This document shows positions 37,847-39,186 of a stretch of 39,186 nucleotides of DNA, in pieces. Location of the stretch: positions 1 to 39,186 of the forward strand of contig URNU01000001.1 in the NCBI GenBank assembly GCA_900549275.1, given 5' to 3'. This DNA comes from an uncultured Collinsella sp. Lineage in GTDB: Bacteria > Actinomycetota > Coriobacteriia > Coriobacteriales > Coriobacteriaceae. A model generated the notes under the pieces. That model worked only from the letters and a program-made list of their open reading frames with translations. It did not search any database and was not told the DNA's origin. The translations under genes were made by a program, and so were the position numbers. The first letter of the stretch is position 1; every line of letters starts with the position of its first letter.

Positions 37847-39151
37847 ATGGATAAGCTCGCTAAACCCACGAACCGAGCGCTGTTTTTGGTGAGCGTTGCC
37901 GTGACCGGCGCACTCGCGGGTGCCGCAGTCTGGCTGTTCTTTTTTGTGATGGAGCACGGTATCGACTATCTATGGACAGAGATTCCGCACGCGCTGGGCG
38001 TCGCTTCGCCCGAGCTCGCCAGCGGCCCGTTCGGTTTTCTGCCGTACCCGTTTTTTGTCTGCCTGCTGGGCGGCCTGTTAATCGGTCTGTACGAAAAGAT
38101 GACAGGCACCAAGACCGATGACCTCAACCAGGTGATGGCTAAGGTCAAGCAAGACGGGCGCTACCCGTACGACAACCTGGGCAAGCTTTCGCTCGCGGCA
38201 TTGCTGCCGCTGCTGTTTGGCGGAAGTATTGGACCGGAGGCCGGCCTGACCGGCGTTATCGCTGGTCTGTGCAGCTGGGTCGGCGACCGCATGCGTCGCT
38301 TTGGCGCCGAGTTTAGGGAGCTCACGCTGCTGGGCACCCAGGCTGCCCTGACGGCGCTCTTTACCGCGCCCGTCTTTGGCTTTGTGGCGCCGCTCGCCGG
38401 TAGCGCCGACGGCCAGGGCGAAGGCGCCGACGATGAGTCCGCATCCGGCGAGATCACCATCAAGCTGCCCAAGGCGCAAAAGACGGTGGTCTATGGCATT
38501 GCGATTGCCGGCGGTCTGGGCACCTACCTGCTGCTTGGCCAGCTTGTGGGCGGCGGCATGGGCATGCCCAGGTTCGAGTCCGCCGAGGTGGGCAACCTGG
38601 AACTTGTCTGGCTCATTCCGCTGGCGTTGGTCGGCACGGTCTGCGGCTGGCTGTACTTTGTCTCCGAGCATGCAAGCGAGGCACTGTCCCATGCAATAGG
38701 GGAGCGTCCTGTCGTCAAGGCCATGCTGGCCGGTCTGGCGCTCGCCATCTGCGGTACGGTCCTGCCCTACACCATGTTTGCCGGCGAGACCCAGGCCGAC
38801 GTGCTCATGGAAACCTATCTGACCATTCCCGCCGGCGTGCTTATCGCGACCGGTCTTGTTAAGGCCATGCTGACGCCCGCCCTCATCAACCTTGGTTGGC
38901 GCGGCGGCCACTTCTTCCCGGTTATCTTCTCGGGTGTGAGCCTGGGCTATGGCCTTGCCATCCTCACCGGTGCCGATCCGGTCTTTTGCGTCGCCGTCTG
39001 CACGGCCTCGACGATGGGCGCCGTCATGCGCCAGCCCGTCATGGTCGTGGGCCTGCTGCTCATGTGCTTCCCGCTCAAGGGTATCGTCTGCATGATCATC
39101 GCCGCCGTTATCGCCGCCGGCATTCCGCTGCCCAAGCCGCTGCGTAAATAG
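37847..39151 (+). CDS. CLC-family chloride channel/transporter, atypical motifs
   Basis: This 434-residue protein shows many hydrophobic helices and the CLC pore region. The GXFXP motif is present as GHFFP (354-358), and the following helix-loop pattern TLLGTQAALTALFTAPVFGF aligns with the CLC segment that ends in NAPLAG. The gating motif GREGP appears as GSIGP (126-130), so Ile128 stands at the place of the external gating glutamate (Glu148 in E. coli ClcA). The classic first motif GSGIP with the chloride-binding Ser is not seen; EKMTGTKTDDLNQ stands there instead. Such variants may be uncoupled channels or transport other ions. GGGAGG lies 5 bases before ATG. The gene reads alone to the end of the window. 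Confidence 0.88.
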   Translation: MDKLAKPTNRALFLVSVAVTGALAGAAVWLFFFVMEHGIDYLWTEIPHALGVASPELASGPFGFLPYPFFVCLLGGLLIGLYEKMTGTKTDDLNQVMAKVKQDGRYPYDNLGKLSLAALLPLLFGGSIGPEAGLTGVIAGLCSWVGDRMRRFGAEFRELTLLGTQAALTALFTAPVFGFVAPLAGSADGQGEGADDESASGEITIKLPKAQKTVVYGIAIAGGLGTYLLLGQLVGGGMGMPRFESAEVGNLELVWLIPLALVGTVCGWLYFVSEHASEALSHAIGERPVVKAMLAGLALAICGTVLPYTMFAGETQADVLMETYLTIPAGVLIATGLVKAMLTPALINLGWRGGHFFPVIFSGVSLGYGLAILTGADPVFCVAVCTASTMGAVMRQPVMVVGLLLMCFPLKGIVCMIIAAVIAAGIPLPKPLRK

Positions 39152-39186
39152 CACGGTGGCACACGCCGGGGACATGCCGTTTGCCA

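Noticed and set aside
38078..39175. 365-codon frame antisense to the CLC gene
   Set aside because: Composition mirrors the opposite strand; the CLC frame has membrane helices and the GHFFP motif.

Overview
The window looks like a chromosomal segment of a Collinsella-like member of the Coriobacteriia (gut Actinomycetota). This is inferred from the GC-rich coding style, a perfect actinobacterial-type LexA box, an LAxTG-type sorting signal, and gene families common in this class (a tiny CXXC protein with a 4Fe-4S membrane protein and a TlpA lipoprotein, an XRE/zinc-ribbon/TipAS regulator, periplasmic-binding-protein histidine kinases). No rRNA, tRNA, CRISPR array, transposase or phage gene was found. 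No database search was possible, so family names rest on motifs read in the sequence.

Layout. 1-1.3 kb: a beta-class DNA methyltransferase (-) and a stretch that folds on the minus strand into several hairpins, a candidate structured RNA. 1.3-4.5 kb: a MerR regulator (-) divergent from a carboxymuconolactone decarboxylase/cupin fusion, a dienelactone-hydrolase-like enzyme and an iron-sulfur-flavoprotein-like reductase; a textbook MerR-type promoter with a 19-bp spacer lies between. 4.6-5.9 kb: an AAA/DUF4143 ATPase. 6-10.3 kb: a type IIA topoisomerase pair (ParE then ParC, minus strand) with a good promoter and a perfect LexA-type box upstream. 10.6-11.4 kb: a small XRE repressor and a four-helix membrane protein. 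11.5-17.1 kb: a 1455-residue surface protein with an RR-type signal peptide and a sortase signal, and a LuxR-family regulator. 17.1-21.1 kb: a sensor kinase/response regulator pair divergent from the CXXC/4Fe-4S/TlpA cluster. 21.3-24.6 kb: a fused ABC transporter with a very large extracytoplasmic domain. 24.6-25.5 kb: a repeat-rich gap with two inverted copies of a large palindromic element around a small membrane-protein ORF. 25.5-30 kb: tRNA-dihydrouridine synthase, glutaredoxin, XRE/zinc-ribbon/TipAS regulator, TrmO and a PatB/MalY aminotransferase. 30-36.5 kb: two sensory systems of the same logic, one split (binding lipoprotein plus hybrid kinase) and one fused (two binding domains in a hybrid kinase, followed by a pyridoxamine-oxidase-like protein). 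36.7-39.2 kb: a two-helix potassium channel, a LOG-family nucleotide hydrolase and an atypical CLC chloride channel.

The most interesting candidates are the minus-strand structured RNA near 1.0-1.2 kb, the CXXC/iron-sulfur/TlpA redox relay with its divergent two-component system, the paired palindromic elements, the LexA box at the topoisomerase operon, and the CLC protein lacking the gating glutamate.
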